Shown: positions 1-7,853 of the stretch, one piece after another | How positions within the stretch are numbered: position 1 is the stretch's first letter | Layout: each line of letters begins with the position of its first letter | DNA from: Devosia sp. SD17-2 | Lineage (GTDB): Bacteria; Pseudomonadota; Alphaproteobacteria; Rhizobiales; Devosiaceae | DNA: 64,000 nt | Assembly: GCF_029201565.1 (NCBI RefSeq) | Contig: NZ_CP104002.1 | Location: 3,179,001 to 3,243,000 of the forward strand | Reading direction: 5' to 3' | Translations under genes and position numbers: made by a program | Notes under the pieces: generated by a model | What the model was told of the DNA's origin: nothing | Databases searched by the model: none | What the model saw: only the letters and a program-made list of their open reading frames with translations

Positions 1-658
1 CAGTTTCGGGGCGTTCGAGACCCTGCAGGATGTCGCTGGCTTGGCCCGGCGTACTGGCGACGACGAGCGGCTGGCTCTTCTTGTCTTCGTTGATGACGAC
101 GACGAAGGACTGCTCGGCCTGACCGGTCTTGCCCTTTTCACCAAGGGTGATTTCGAGCGGGCCAGCAGGCAGCGGGGCATCGGGCACGAGCACCCAGTCA
201 CCGCTGGTTTCGACCGTGGCGCGGCCAAGGAGCGAGCCATTGGCATAGACTTCGATCTCGCTGCCCGGCGTGCCGCTGCCGGCGATGACGACAGAGCCAT
301 CGGGCTCGGCGCGGAGCAGGCCAAAAGTTGCGGCAATGAGATTTTCAGGGACGGCGACCGCCGCTTCGGGCGGCGTGACGTCGAGCGCAGGCTCGGCAAT
401 GGCCACTTCCGGCTCGACAACCGATTCGGATACGGCGCCGACAGCCTCCTCGCTATCGGCGACGACCGGTGGAGCGGGCGGGCGCGGCAAGAGGCCGACG
501 TCGGCAAGGCGCGTCTGAACGCACTGACCAAAACCGTCGCTGCTGGAAAAGCAGTTGATGACCGTGGGACCGGTCAGCACGCCAACGACGGTAAGGAGAG
601 TAACGCCTGCTGCCCCGATAGTCAGGGCAAGAGGTCGTTTCGGAGTGGTTTCGGCCAG
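1..658 (-). CDS. Membrane-anchored protein with bacterial Ig-like region (partial, C-terminus outside window)
   Basis: The reading frame is open from 658 to the window edge, giving 219 residues. The N-terminus is a short basic stretch followed by one hydrophobic helix (about residues 10-30). After it come a short Cys-containing segment, a Pro/Glu/Val-rich linker, and a beta-rich segment with the pattern of a bacterial Ig-like domain (GSGTPGSEIEVYANG, then GDWVLVPDAPL). This layout resembles Hyphomicrobiales proteins that end in a LysM domain, but that end is not in the window. No ATG, GTG or TTG lies in frame before the membrane helix. A good GGGAGG ribosome site sits 5 bases before a CTG at 658, so I place the start there. 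The gene begins just beyond the cimA stop and is probably co-transcribed with it. The function is unknown. Confidence 0.6.
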   Translation of the reverse strand, partial: MAETTPKRPLALTIGAAGVTLLTVVGVLTGPTVINCFSSSDGFGQCVQTRLADVGLLPRPPAPPVVADSEEAVGAVSESVVEPEVAIAEPALDVTPPEAAVAVPENLIAATFGLLRAEPDGSVVIAGSGTPGSEIEVYANGSLLGRATVETSGDWVLVPDAPLPAGPLEITLGEKGKTGQAEQSFVVVINEDKKSQPLVVASTPGQASDILQGLERPET

Positions 659-678
659 TTTGTCCTCCCGGACTTTTG

Positions 679-2319
679 TCAGCCGGCAATCCGCGCCGGT
701 TGATGCTGTTCCCCTCGTGTCGAATCCTGCGCCGCTTCAGTCTTCAACAGCTTGTATGTGATTGATTCATACAGAGCTTCAAACGAGGCATCAATGATAT
801 TGGGCGAAACCCCGATGGTGACCCAGCGTTCGCCGCTGCCATCGCGACTTTCAACCAGCACACGGGTGACCGCGCCCGTGCCGCCGTCGAGGATACGCAC
901 CTTGAAGTCGACCAGTTCGAGATCCTCGATGCGGGACGAATAGACGCCTAGATCTTTTCGCAAGGCGAGGTCGAGGGCGTTGACCGGGCCGTTGCCCTCG
1001 GCGACCGACATCAGCAGCTCGCCCTGAACGCGGAGTTTTACGACCGCCTCGGTGACGGTGATCTCCTCGCCCTGGGCGTTGTGGCGGCGCTCGACCATGG
1101 CACGGTAGTGCTCGACGTCGAAGAAATTCGGCAGCGTGCCGAGGACGCGGCGGGCCAGAACGGCAAAGGACGCATCGGCGCCATCATAGGAATAGCCGCG
1201 GGCTTCGCGCTCTTTCACAGTGGCGAGGAGCTTTTCGAGGCGCGGATCGTCTTTTTCGAGTGCGATATTGTGACGGGCGAGAGCGGTCAGCAGATTGGAC
1301 TTGCCGGCCTGCTGGCTGACCATGATGGAGCGTTCATTGCCGACGCTTTCGGGCGGCACATGCTCATAGGTGGAAAAATCCTTGAGCAGCGCCGAGGCGT
1401 GGATGCCGGCCTTGGTGGCGAAGGCCGAGGCGCCGACATAGGGCGCCTGGCGCGCCGGGGCGCGATTGAGGCGATCATCGAAGGCGCGCGAGATATGGGT
1501 CAGGCGTTCGAGATGGTCCGCGGTGATGCCGGTTTCAAAGCGCTGGGCATAAAAGGGTTTCAGAACCAGCGTCGGGATCAGCGTGATGAGATTGGTATTG
1601 CCGCAGCGTTCGCCCAGACCGTTGAGCGTGCCCTGCACCTGACGCACGCCGGCCTCGACGGCGGCGAGTGCATTGGCAACGGCCTGGCCGGTGTCGTCGT
1701 GCGGATGGATGCCGAGACGATCGCCGGGGGCGAATTTCAGCACTTTTCCGACAATCTCACGGACTTCGGACGGCATGGTGCCGCCATTGGTGTCGCAGAG
1801 CACGACCCAGCGGGCGCCGGCATTGAGCGCGGTGGTGATGCAGGTCAGCGCATATTCCGGGTTGGCCTTGAAGCCGTCGAAGAAGTGCTCGAGGTCGATG
1901 AGCACTTCCTTGCCGGCGGCGGCGGCATTGCGGACCGTGTCGGCGATGCCTTCGAGATGCTCGTCGGTTGTGGAGCCGAGCGCGAGCTCGACCTGATAGT
2001 CCCAGGCCTTGGCGACAAAGCAGGTGGCATCGGCGGCGGAATTGACGAGGCCCTGCACGCCGGGGTCATTGGCGGCAGAGCGCCCTGCCCGCTTGGTCAT
2101 GCCGAAGGCAGTGAAGGTCGCCTTGCGGGTGCGGCCCTTCTCGAAAAAGGCCGTATCGACCGGATTGGCGCCGGGATAGCCGCCCTCGATATAGTCGACG
2201 CCCAATTGCTCGAGCAGGTCAATAATGGCGATCTTGTCCTCGAGCGAGAATTCGATGCCGGCCGTCTGCGCTCCGTCGCGCAGGGTCGTGTCGAAAAGAT
2301 AGAGGCGTTCTCGGGACAT
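679..2319 (-). CDS. cimA: Citramalate synthase (LeuA/HCS-type acyltransferase)
   Basis: The protein is 546 residues long. It opens with the DTTLRDG active-site motif of the isopropylmalate/homocitrate/citramalate synthase family at about residues 9-15. A metal-binding GIHPHDDTGQAVANA segment and a GLGERCGNTN motif follow, then a C-terminal LeuA-type regulatory domain from about residue 390. The family condenses acetyl-CoA with a 2-oxo acid; the TIGR00977-like length and N-terminus suggest pyruvate as substrate, giving citramalate for isoleucine synthesis by the threonine-independent route. I chose the ATG at 2319 because the DTTLRDG motif usually lies close to the N-terminus; the frame is open further upstream but runs into the neighbouring gene. 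2-Isopropylmalate synthase is the main alternative and cannot be fully excluded by eye. Confidence 0.85.
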   Translation of the reverse strand: MSRERLYLFDTTLRDGAQTAGIEFSLEDKIAIIDLLEQLGVDYIEGGYPGANPVDTAFFEKGRTRKATFTAFGMTKRAGRSAANDPGVQGLVNSAADATCFVAKAWDYQVELALGSTTDEHLEGIADTVRNAAAAGKEVLIDLEHFFDGFKANPEYALTCITTALNAGARWVVLCDTNGGTMPSEVREIVGKVLKFAPGDRLGIHPHDDTGQAVANALAAVEAGVRQVQGTLNGLGERCGNTNLITLIPTLVLKPFYAQRFETGITADHLERLTHISRAFDDRLNRAPARQAPYVGASAFATKAGIHASALLKDFSTYEHVPPESVGNERSIMVSQQAGKSNLLTALARHNIALEKDDPRLEKLLATVKEREARGYSYDGADASFAVLARRVLGTLPNFFDVEHYRAMVERRHNAQGEEITVTEAVVKLRVQGELLMSVAEGNGPVNALDLALRKDLGVYSSRIEDLELVDFKVRILDGGTGAVTRVLVESRDGSGERWVTIGVSPNIIDASFEALYESITYKLLKTEAAQDSTRGEQHQPARIAG

Positions 2320-2336
2320 TTTCGGGCCTTGTCGGT

Positions 2337-2837
2337 CTAGTCTTGCTTGTGCGGGGGCCAGACAGAGGTGTCGTGGTCCGGATGCTGGTTGTTTGTGGAC
2401 TGGATGGCGCTCCACCAATCCCTGCGATCGGGCTGTTCGGTGGCGCCGCCGTCTTCAATGCTGAGAAGCGTCGTGAACCAGGGCACACGGGCCTCATTGC
2501 CGGTAATGGCGCCCGGCGGGAAGTTTTCCGGGTGGTCGAGCGAACCGATGGTGAAGTTTACGCGGTCGCCGGAGACGTCTTCGTAAAAGAGCGGCGTTCC
2601 GCAATCCCGGCAAAAGCCGCGATCAACGTGGTCCGAGCTTCGGAAACGGGCGGGTTCGCCGCGGGTCCAGGTGATGGCCTCGCGCGGCGCCGCCACCAGA
2701 GCGGCAAAGATGTTGCCAACCGCCTTCTGGCACATTCGGCAATGGCAGATGTGGGCATTATCCAGCATTTCGGTGGCGTGGTAGCGCACCGCGCCACATT
2801 GGCAGCCACCGCTGACTTCGATGGCATAGCGGCGCAT
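2337..2837 (-). CDS. GFA-family (CENP-V/GFA fold) zinc protein 1
   Basis: This is a 166-residue protein with the cysteine pattern of the glutathione-dependent formaldehyde-activating (GFA) fold: GGCQCGAVRY near the start, CHCRMCQK, then FCRDCGTPL. These residues bind zinc in the family. Most such proteins have no assigned substrate and the catalytic role is uncertain. The ATG at 2837 overlaps the stop of the upstream paralogue by one base, so the two are probably translated together. The C-terminus ends in a NNQHPDHDTSVWPP stretch that is almost repeated in the neighbour, pointing to a tandem duplication. Confidence 0.85.
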   Translation of the reverse strand: MRRYAIEVSGGCQCGAVRYHATEMLDNAHICHCRMCQKAVGNIFAALVAAPREAITWTRGEPARFRSSDHVDRGFCRDCGTPLFYEDVSGDRVNFTIGSLDHPENFPPGAITGNEARVPWFTTLLSIEDGGATEQPDRRDWWSAIQSTNNQHPDHDTSVWPPHKQD

Positions 2838-3313
2838 CACTCGTCTCCCTGCGTGGGCGGCCAGTCCTCGGTGTCGTGGTCCGGATGCTGGTTGGAGTGG
2901 ATTCCGGCCATGAAGTCGCGCCATTCGTCGCCGACCTCGGCGCGGACCGGCAGGCTGGTGAGGCCATCAAAAAAGGGCAGCTTGTCGGTGGGGTTTACCT
3001 GGATTTCGGGGGCGGCGACGGCGGGATCATCGAAGGTACCGATGGCCAGTTCCAGCCCGAAGCGCGTTTCATAGGCGAGCGGGGTGCCACACTCGCCGCA
3101 GAAGGCGCGGCGGGCGGCGTTGGAGCTCTGGAACCATTTTGGCTGGCCGCGGGTCCAGACCGCATTATGCGCGGTCACCAGCGGGCCGAAAAAGCCGCCG
3201 AAAGCCTTCTGGCACATGCGGCAATGACAGATGGACGGGCGACCCAGACGGGTCACCCTGAAACGCACGGCGCCGCACTGGCAGCCACCGGTATGTGCGT
3301 CAGCCTGGGGCAT
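2837..3313 (-). CDS. GFA-family (CENP-V/GFA fold) zinc protein 2
   Basis: This 158-residue paralogue of the downstream gene carries the same Cys clusters (GGCQCGAVRF, CHCRMCQK, FCGECGTPL) and a matching C-terminal NQHPDHDTEDWPP stretch. I chose the ATG at 3313 because it places the first Cys motif near the N-terminus. It overlaps the end of the upstream VOC gene by 14 bases, so VOC, GFA2 and GFA1 look like one coupled operon. A detoxification role (aldehydes, glutathione adducts) is an inference from the family names only. Confidence 0.82.
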   Translation of the reverse strand: MPQADAHTGGCQCGAVRFRVTRLGRPSICHCRMCQKAFGGFFGPLVTAHNAVWTRGQPKWFQSSNAARRAFCGECGTPLAYETRFGLELAIGTFDDPAVAAPEIQVNPTDKLPFFDGLTSLPVRAEVGDEWRDFMAGIHSNQHPDHDTEDWPPTQGDE

Positions 3314-3683
3314 GGCACACGGCCTCCACATTGTTTCCGTCGGGATCGATCACGAAGGCGCCGTAATAGTGCGCGTGATAATGCGGGCGCGGTCCGGGGC
3401 CGCCATTATCCCGACCGCCATTGGCCATGGCAGCGGCATAGAAGGCGTCGACCTCGGCGTGGTTGGCGGCTACGAAGGCATAGTGACGGCCGGGACCGGT
3501 GTCCGTGCTTTCGGTCAGCCAGAAATCAGGCTTGTCTCGGCCATAGCCGCCGACGTTGACGCCACCGGTGTGTTCAACCGGGATTTCCGCAAGAAGGCGA
3601 TAGCCCAAGGCTGCAAAGGCAGCATCGTAGAAGGCCTTCGACTTGGCCCAGTCCGCGACAAGAATTCCAACGTGATCAAGCAT
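3300..3683 (-). CDS. VOC family (glyoxalase/bleomycin-resistance fold) protein
   Basis: The protein is 127 residues, the usual length for a single-module vicinal oxygen chelate protein. It starts with MLDHVGILVADW and shows the paired beta-alpha-beta repeats of the fold. The C-terminal DPDGNNVEAV segment carries the conserved acidic metal ligand. GGAGA sits 5 bases before the ATG. Members include glyoxalases, dioxygenases and resistance proteins, and the sequence does not tell which reaction applies. It is first in a three-gene run with two GFA proteins, which would suit electrophile handling, but that is an inference. Confidence 0.8.
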   Translation of the reverse strand: MLDHVGILVADWAKSKAFYDAAFAALGYRLLAEIPVEHTGGVNVGGYGRDKPDFWLTESTDTGPGRHYAFVAANHAEVDAFYAAAMANGGRDNGGPGPRPHYHAHYYGAFVIDPDGNNVEAVCHAPG

Positions 3684-3761
3684 TTTCGTCTCCTCTGATT
3701 AAGACGAGCAGACTTGTTCGAACACGGCGACAGTTCCTGTCAGCAATGGACCGGCGCAGGC

Positions 3762-5177
3762 TCACCGCTTCACTTCCCATTTCGTTTGGCGCTGGCCGGC
3801 TTCGTCCTTGTAGTCGAGCAGAGCGATGCCTTGGGCGGCGAGGTCGTTGCGGATGGTGTCGGCCTTGGCAAAGTCCTTGGCGTTGAGGGCGTCGAGGCGT
3901 TCGGCGATGGCGGCCGCGATGTGCTGGGGCGGCTCCCAGCCTTCGTTGGAGCCGATGACGGAGTCCAGCGTAAAGCCGAGGAAAACCAGCGAGGCAGCAA
4001 GCGATTGGGCAGCGTCGGTTTCGCCGCGGTTGGCGCGGCGGGCGAGTGCATCCAGCGCCACGCTGGCCCGGTGGAAGCCGAGGTCGTCGGCGAGCGCGGA
4101 GATCACCTCGGCGTCGGGCTCGGCGGACGGGGCATCTGCCTTACCGGCAGCGCGCTGCCAGTCGCGCAGTTTGGCTTCGGCTTCTTCCAGGCGGCGGGAC
4201 GAGAAGTCGATGGGCTCGCGGTAATGGGTCATCAGCATGGCGAGGCGCAGCACTTCGCCCGGCCAGGCGTGGCCGCCGAGGGCACCGGTCTGGAGCAGAT
4301 CGTTGATGGTGACGAAATTGCCCAGGCTCTTGGACATTTTCTGACCTTCGACCTGCAGGAACCCGTTGTGCATCCAGACATTGGCCATGGAGTGGCTGCC
4401 ATGGGCGCAACGGGACTGGGCGATTTCATTCTCGTGGTGCGGGAAGATCAGGTCGAGACCACCGCCATGGATGTCGAAACTCTTGCCGAGGTAGCGCTCG
4501 GACATGGCGGAGCATTCGATATGCCAGCCCGGACGGCCGCGACCCCAGGGGCTGTCCCAGCCGGGCTCATTTTCGGAGGAGAGCTTCCAGAGCACGAAGT
4601 CGGCGGGGTTTTTCTTGTGAGCGTCGACGGCTATGCGGGCGCCGGCGAGATTGTCCTCCAGATTTCGGCCGGAGAGCTGGCCGTAATCGGGCATGGACTG
4701 GGTATCGAACAGCACTTCGCCCGAGGTTTCATAGGCGTGGCCGCGCTCGATCAGGGCCGAGATCAGTGCCTGCATCTCGACGATGTTTTCGGTGGCGCGG
4801 GGCTGGTGTGTCGGCTCAAGCGTGCCCAGTGCTTTCACGTCGGAAAGGAACTGGGTCTCGGTCTTTTCAGTGACCTTGCGAATGGCTTCGTTGAGCGGCA
4901 GATCGGGGAAATCGCGCAGGGCGCGCGCGTTGATCTTGTCGTCGACGTCGGTGATGTTGCGCACATAGGTGACGTGTTCGGCGCCATAGACATGGCGCAG
5001 CAGGCGGAACAGCAGGTCGAAGACGATGACCGGGCGCGCATTGCCGATATGGGCGAAATCATAGACCGTCGGACCGCAGACATACATGCGCACATTGGAG
5101 GCATCCATGGGCTCGAAGGGCGCCTTGGTGCGGGTGAGCGTATTGTAGAGGGAAAGCTGCGGCTTTGCCGAATTCAT
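3762..5177 (-). CDS. cysS: Cysteine--tRNA ligase
   Basis: This 471-residue class I aminoacyl-tRNA synthetase charges tRNA-Cys. It has the zinc and substrate site at [10 protein letters not shown], the HIGH-type motif FAHIGNARP, the GWHIECSAM segment with further zinc ligands, and the KMSKS loop ([11 protein letters not shown]). The C-terminal helical domain is complete and the length is normal for CysS. AGGAAG lies upstream of the ATG. It stands alone, with about 80 bp to the VOC gene downstream and about 375 bp to the FAH-family gene upstream. Confidence 0.97.
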   Translation of the reverse strand: MNSAKPQLSLYNTLTRTKAPFEPMDASNVRMYVCGPTVYDFAHIGNARPVIVFDLLFRLLRHVYGAEHVTYVRNITDVDDKINARALRDFPDLPLNEAIRKVTEKTETQFLSDVKALGTLEPTHQPRATENIVEMQALISALIERGHAYETSGEVLFDTQSMPDYGQLSGRNLEDNLAGARIAVDAHKKNPADFVLWKLSSENEPGWDSPWGRGRPGWHIECSAMSERYLGKSFDIHGGGLDLIFPHHENEIAQSRCAHGSHSMANVWMHNGFLQVEGQKMSKSLGNFVTINDLLQTGALGGHAWPGEVLRLAMLMTHYREPIDFSSRRLEEAEAKLRDWQRAAGKADAPSAEPDAEVISALADDLGFHRASVALDALARRANRGETDAAQSLAASLVFLGFTLDSVIGSNEGWEPPQHIAAAIAERLDALNAKDFAKADTIRNDLAAQGIALLDYKDEAGQRQTKWEVKR

Positions 5178-5553
5178 GGAAGGCTTCCTGATGGCCAGAC
5201 GTGGGGTCCTGGCGGGGAGCCTCTATCCTTAAAAACCTATCGGGATGAAGAAGACCGCTCCGCCAACATTTCCAGTTAGCAGATAATAATGGTGCAGTCG
5301 GTAATCTGAACGACAAGGGTCTTCATGGGGCGGAGAGTGACCGCCCACGACCGAGAAATCAAGCGCAAAACGAAAAGAGGGCGGCCCGAAGGCCGCCCAT
5401 ATCGCTTTGGAGGCGAATATCACCCTTGGGGGGATGATGCTTTTGCCTCGATGGCGGACGACGCCCTCCCATCAACAGGCTCTGAATTGAGGTTTACACG
5501 TTGGCGGTAAACGCCCAACGGCTACACGGGAATGTTATCGCTCCCGCGAGCCG
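5178..5553. other. Intergenic region between cysS and the FAH-family gene
   Basis: I see no convincing gene in these 376 bases. The stretch holds a strong hairpin at 5379-5398 (listed as a terminator) and a weaker one near 5499-5518 (GTTGGCG against CGCCCAAC). The promoter of cysS must lie in the part near 5180-5300, but I cannot pick clear -35/-10 boxes. I looked for T-box leader features ahead of cysS and found none. Confidence 0.5.
5379..5398 (-). terminator. Hairpin terminator for the FAH-family gene
   Basis: Arms GGGCGGCC and GGCCGCCC (8 bp, perfect) enclose a 4-base loop. On the minus strand the hairpin is followed by TCTTTTCGTTTT, a U-rich though interrupted tail. It lies about 155 bases past the stop of the FAH-family gene and would insulate cysS from read-through. 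Confidence 0.6.
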
Positions 5554-6558
5554 CTATTCAGCGGCGCGGATGGGGTTGTCCATGTCGCCGAACACCGACT
5601 GCCCGTCCTTGCCGATGGCTGCGATGCGCAGGCGATCTCCGGCCTTGAGGAAGGGTGTGCGTGCGGCGCCGAACTTGGCTTTTTCGGCGGTACGGGCTTC
5701 GGCGATACAGGCAAAGCCGATGCCGTTTTCCTTGATCGGCAGGGTTTCGTCGTGGCGATTGGCGATGGTGCCCGACCCGATGATGGTGCCCGCAGAGAGG
5801 CGCCGCGTGCGGGCGGCCTCCACGATGAGATCGATGAAATCGAAATGCACCTCAATGCCGGCATTGGGCTGGCCATAGAGTGTGCCATTGACTTCGACGC
5901 GCAGCGGCAGGTGGAGGCGGTTGTTGCTCCAATTGTCGCCCAGCCCTGACGGGGTGATGGCGAAGGGCGCAAAGGCGGTAGAGGGCTTGGCGTGAAAGAA
6001 GCCAAAGCCATTCTGCAGATCGTCGGCCACGAGGCGGCGGAGGGACACATCGTTGCAGATGGTCACGAGGCGGATGGCGGCCTCGGCCTCGGCGCGGCTT
6101 GGGCGCATGGAAACCGGGCCGATGATGATGGCGACTTCGGCTTCGAAATCGAGGGCAAGATCCTCGGCCGGCGCGGGAATGGGATCTGTGGGCGCGAGCA
6201 TGGTGTCCGAGCCGCCCTGATAGAGCATTGGGCGGACGGATTGCAGTTCCTCGTCGCGGCTGCCCTTGAGTGAGCGCACGCGTTCCAGGTGCCCCATGTA
6301 GCCAGAGCCATCGATCCACTGATAGGCACGTGGCAGAGGAGCAAGAGCGGCGGCCTTGTCGAAGGGCTGCCCGGCGATCGCGCCATTGTCCAGCTGTGCC
6401 GCCAGCGCCGACAAGGCGGGTGCGGCATTGTCCCAATCATCAAGCGCGGCCTGTAGATGTGGCGCGATGCGGCCGGCGGAAACGAAGCGCGTTCCATCCT
6501 GTGAGACGACCACGAGCTGGCCATCGGGCCGCGCGGAGCGCAACGTTGCGAGTTTCAT
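5554..6558 (-). CDS. Fumarylacetoacetate hydrolase (FAH) family protein
   Basis: The protein has 334 residues. The FAH fold is visible in LDFEAEVAIIIGP (metal-binding Glu pair), the ICNDVSLRRL segment, and the GTIIGSGTIANR turn typical of the family's C-terminal half. The N-terminal 100 residues match the longer form found in Hyphomicrobiales, where such proteins are often called fumarylacetoacetate hydrolases. The reaction would be C-C bond hydrolysis or decarboxylation of a dicarbonyl acid, but the substrate cannot be told. I prefer the ATG at 6558 (MKLATLRS) over the one nine bases upstream, since MKLA-type starts are usual. No tyrosine-degradation neighbours are present. Confidence 0.85.
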   Translation of the reverse strand: MKLATLRSARPDGQLVVVSQDGTRFVSAGRIAPHLQAALDDWDNAAPALSALAAQLDNGAIAGQPFDKAAALAPLPRAYQWIDGSGYMGHLERVRSLKGSRDEELQSVRPMLYQGGSDTMLAPTDPIPAPAEDLALDFEAEVAIIIGPVSMRPSRAEAEAAIRLVTICNDVSLRRLVADDLQNGFGFFHAKPSTAFAPFAITPSGLGDNWSNNRLHLPLRVEVNGTLYGQPNAGIEVHFDFIDLIVEAARTRRLSAGTIIGSGTIANRHDETLPIKENGIGFACIAEARTAEKAKFGAARTPFLKAGDRLRIAAIGKDGQSVFGDMDNPIRAAE

Positions 6559-6582
6559 AAGGGGCACATCTCCCGGAATAGT

Positions 6583-6625
6583 GTTGCACTGGGGCGATAT
6601 CGCCGTGCAACGTGGTCGCTATAAT
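6583..6625 (+). promoter_or_regulatory. Palindrome cluster and -10 element upstream of the DUF2865 gene
   Basis: GTTGCAC at 6583-6589 and GTGCAAC at 6605-6611 form an inverted repeat. Between them lies the perfect palindrome GGCGATATCGCC at 6593-6604. A consensus TATAAT follows at 6620-6625 on the plus strand, 74 bases before the GTG of the DUF2865 gene. I see no clear -35 box at the right spacing, so an activator or a dyad-binding repressor is plausible. The site lies between divergent genes and could control either. Confidence 0.4.
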
Positions 6626-6698
6626 GTTGCCATCTGCCCTAGCGATGTCTTAAGGCGGCACAAGGCCAGAAGTTGCGGCGGGCGAACAGGACCAAACA

Positions 6699-7853
6699 GT
6701 GAATTTCAGCTCTACCGGCTTTCGCGCTCTCGCGCTTCTTGTTTTGGCAATGGCCATGTTCAGCATGGATGTGACGAGCGCTTATGCTCAGGCTGCACAA
6801 TGCCGGCAGCTCGAAAGCGCCTTGCGCCAGTTCGACCGCAACGGCGATTTCCGCCAGCTGCAGAATAATTCGCAGGCGGTGCGGGAGCTTGCGCGGCAGG
6901 TGCAGAATGCCGAGAGCCAGTATATCCGCCAGGGCTGTAATGACGATGCCAAGGCCGGCCGCACGCTGACGCCGCAGTGCCAGGAAGTCGGCCGCTCGGT
7001 GCTGCGCCTGCGCGACCAGTATGCCCAGGTCGCCCAGTCGGTCGAAACGGCCGGCGCCGTGGCGCAGCAGCGCGAGGCGATTCTCCAGGAAATGGCCCGC
7101 TTCGGCTGCAATGCCGGCTCGAGCGCGACGTTCAACCAGGACCGCCAGTCGATCTTCGACCGCATTTTCGGCACCACGTCGGAAGGTGATTTCACCAATG
7201 GCGATTTCGTGGATGGCGGGGACTATTGGGGCTATCAGGGGTATTCGACGGTCCGCACCGTCTGTGTCCGCCTCAGCGACGGCTATTTCTGGCCGATCAG
7301 CTATTCCACTGTGAGCGACTATATCGGCAGCGACGCCCAGCAATGCCAAGCGATGTGTCCGAACACGCCGGTGGAGCTCTATTACTATGACAATCCCGGC
7401 CAGGAGCCGGAGCAGATGCGCAATATGGCGGGATCGCCCTATACGTCGCTGCCCAATGCCTTTGCCTATCGCAACAAGTTCGACAGCGCCGCCAGCTGCC
7501 GCGTCGCGCCCAAGTCCGACGGCACGGTGACCATGGCCGACAGCGAGGACGGCAGCAGTCGCGCGATGATCGATATTGCCGGGGTGAGTTTTCCCCTGCC
7601 CCTGCGCGATCCGCGTGGGGTAGTGCCGGTGACCGTCGCCGCCGTCGAAGCGGCAGCGGTGAGCACGGTTGCGCTGGTGGATGTGCCCCTGCCCCGCCGT
7701 CGTCCGGCGGGACCGGGTGAGATCGCCGTGCAGCCCTCAGCCAGCACGGCATCAGCCGAAAGCGAACTGCGTATTGTTCACTTCGGCGACAAGACCGTCA
7801 GGGTAGTCGGGCCAGACACTCCGTACGCCCAAGCAGGACGAGCAGGCTCTTAA
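6699..7853 (+). CDS. DUF2865 domain-containing exported protein
   Basis: This 384-residue protein has an N-terminal signal peptide (hydrophobic core about residues 8-25, cleavage likely after AYAQA). A helical Gln-rich stretch with scattered cysteines follows, and then the DUF2865 core: VCVRLSDGYFWPISYST, QQCQAMCPNTPVELYYY and the NAFAYRNKFDSAASC segment. The conserved Cys pairs suggest disulphides in the periplasm. The tail is low-complexity, with an RRRPAGPGE motif. The start is GTG at 6699. No function is established for the family. The last 56 bases overlap the end of gltX on the other strand. Confidence 0.85.
   Translation: MNFSSTGFRALALLVLAMAMFSMDVTSAYAQAAQCRQLESALRQFDRNGDFRQLQNNSQAVRELARQVQNAESQYIRQGCNDDAKAGRTLTPQCQEVGRSVLRLRDQYAQVAQSVETAGAVAQQREAILQEMARFGCNAGSSATFNQDRQSIFDRIFGTTSEGDFTNGDFVDGGDYWGYQGYSTVRTVCVRLSDGYFWPISYSTVSDYIGSDAQQCQAMCPNTPVELYYYDNPGQEPEQMRNMAGSPYTSLPNAFAYRNKFDSAASCRVAPKSDGTVTMADSEDGSSRAMIDIAGVSFPLPLRDPRGVVPVTVAAVEAAAVSTVALVDVPLPRRRPAGPGEIAVQPSASTASAESELRIVHFGDKTVRVVGPDTPYAQAGRAGS

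Noticed and set aside
1081..2340. 419-codon frame on the plus strand, opposite cimA
   Set aside because: Shadow of the citramalate synthase gene. The same reasoning applies to the long frames opposite cysS, nadE, gltX, the DAHP synthase, glnE and the ABC exporters.
5178..5300. T-box leader before cysS
   Set aside because: No T-box core sequence, no specifier hairpin and no antiterminator could be seen.
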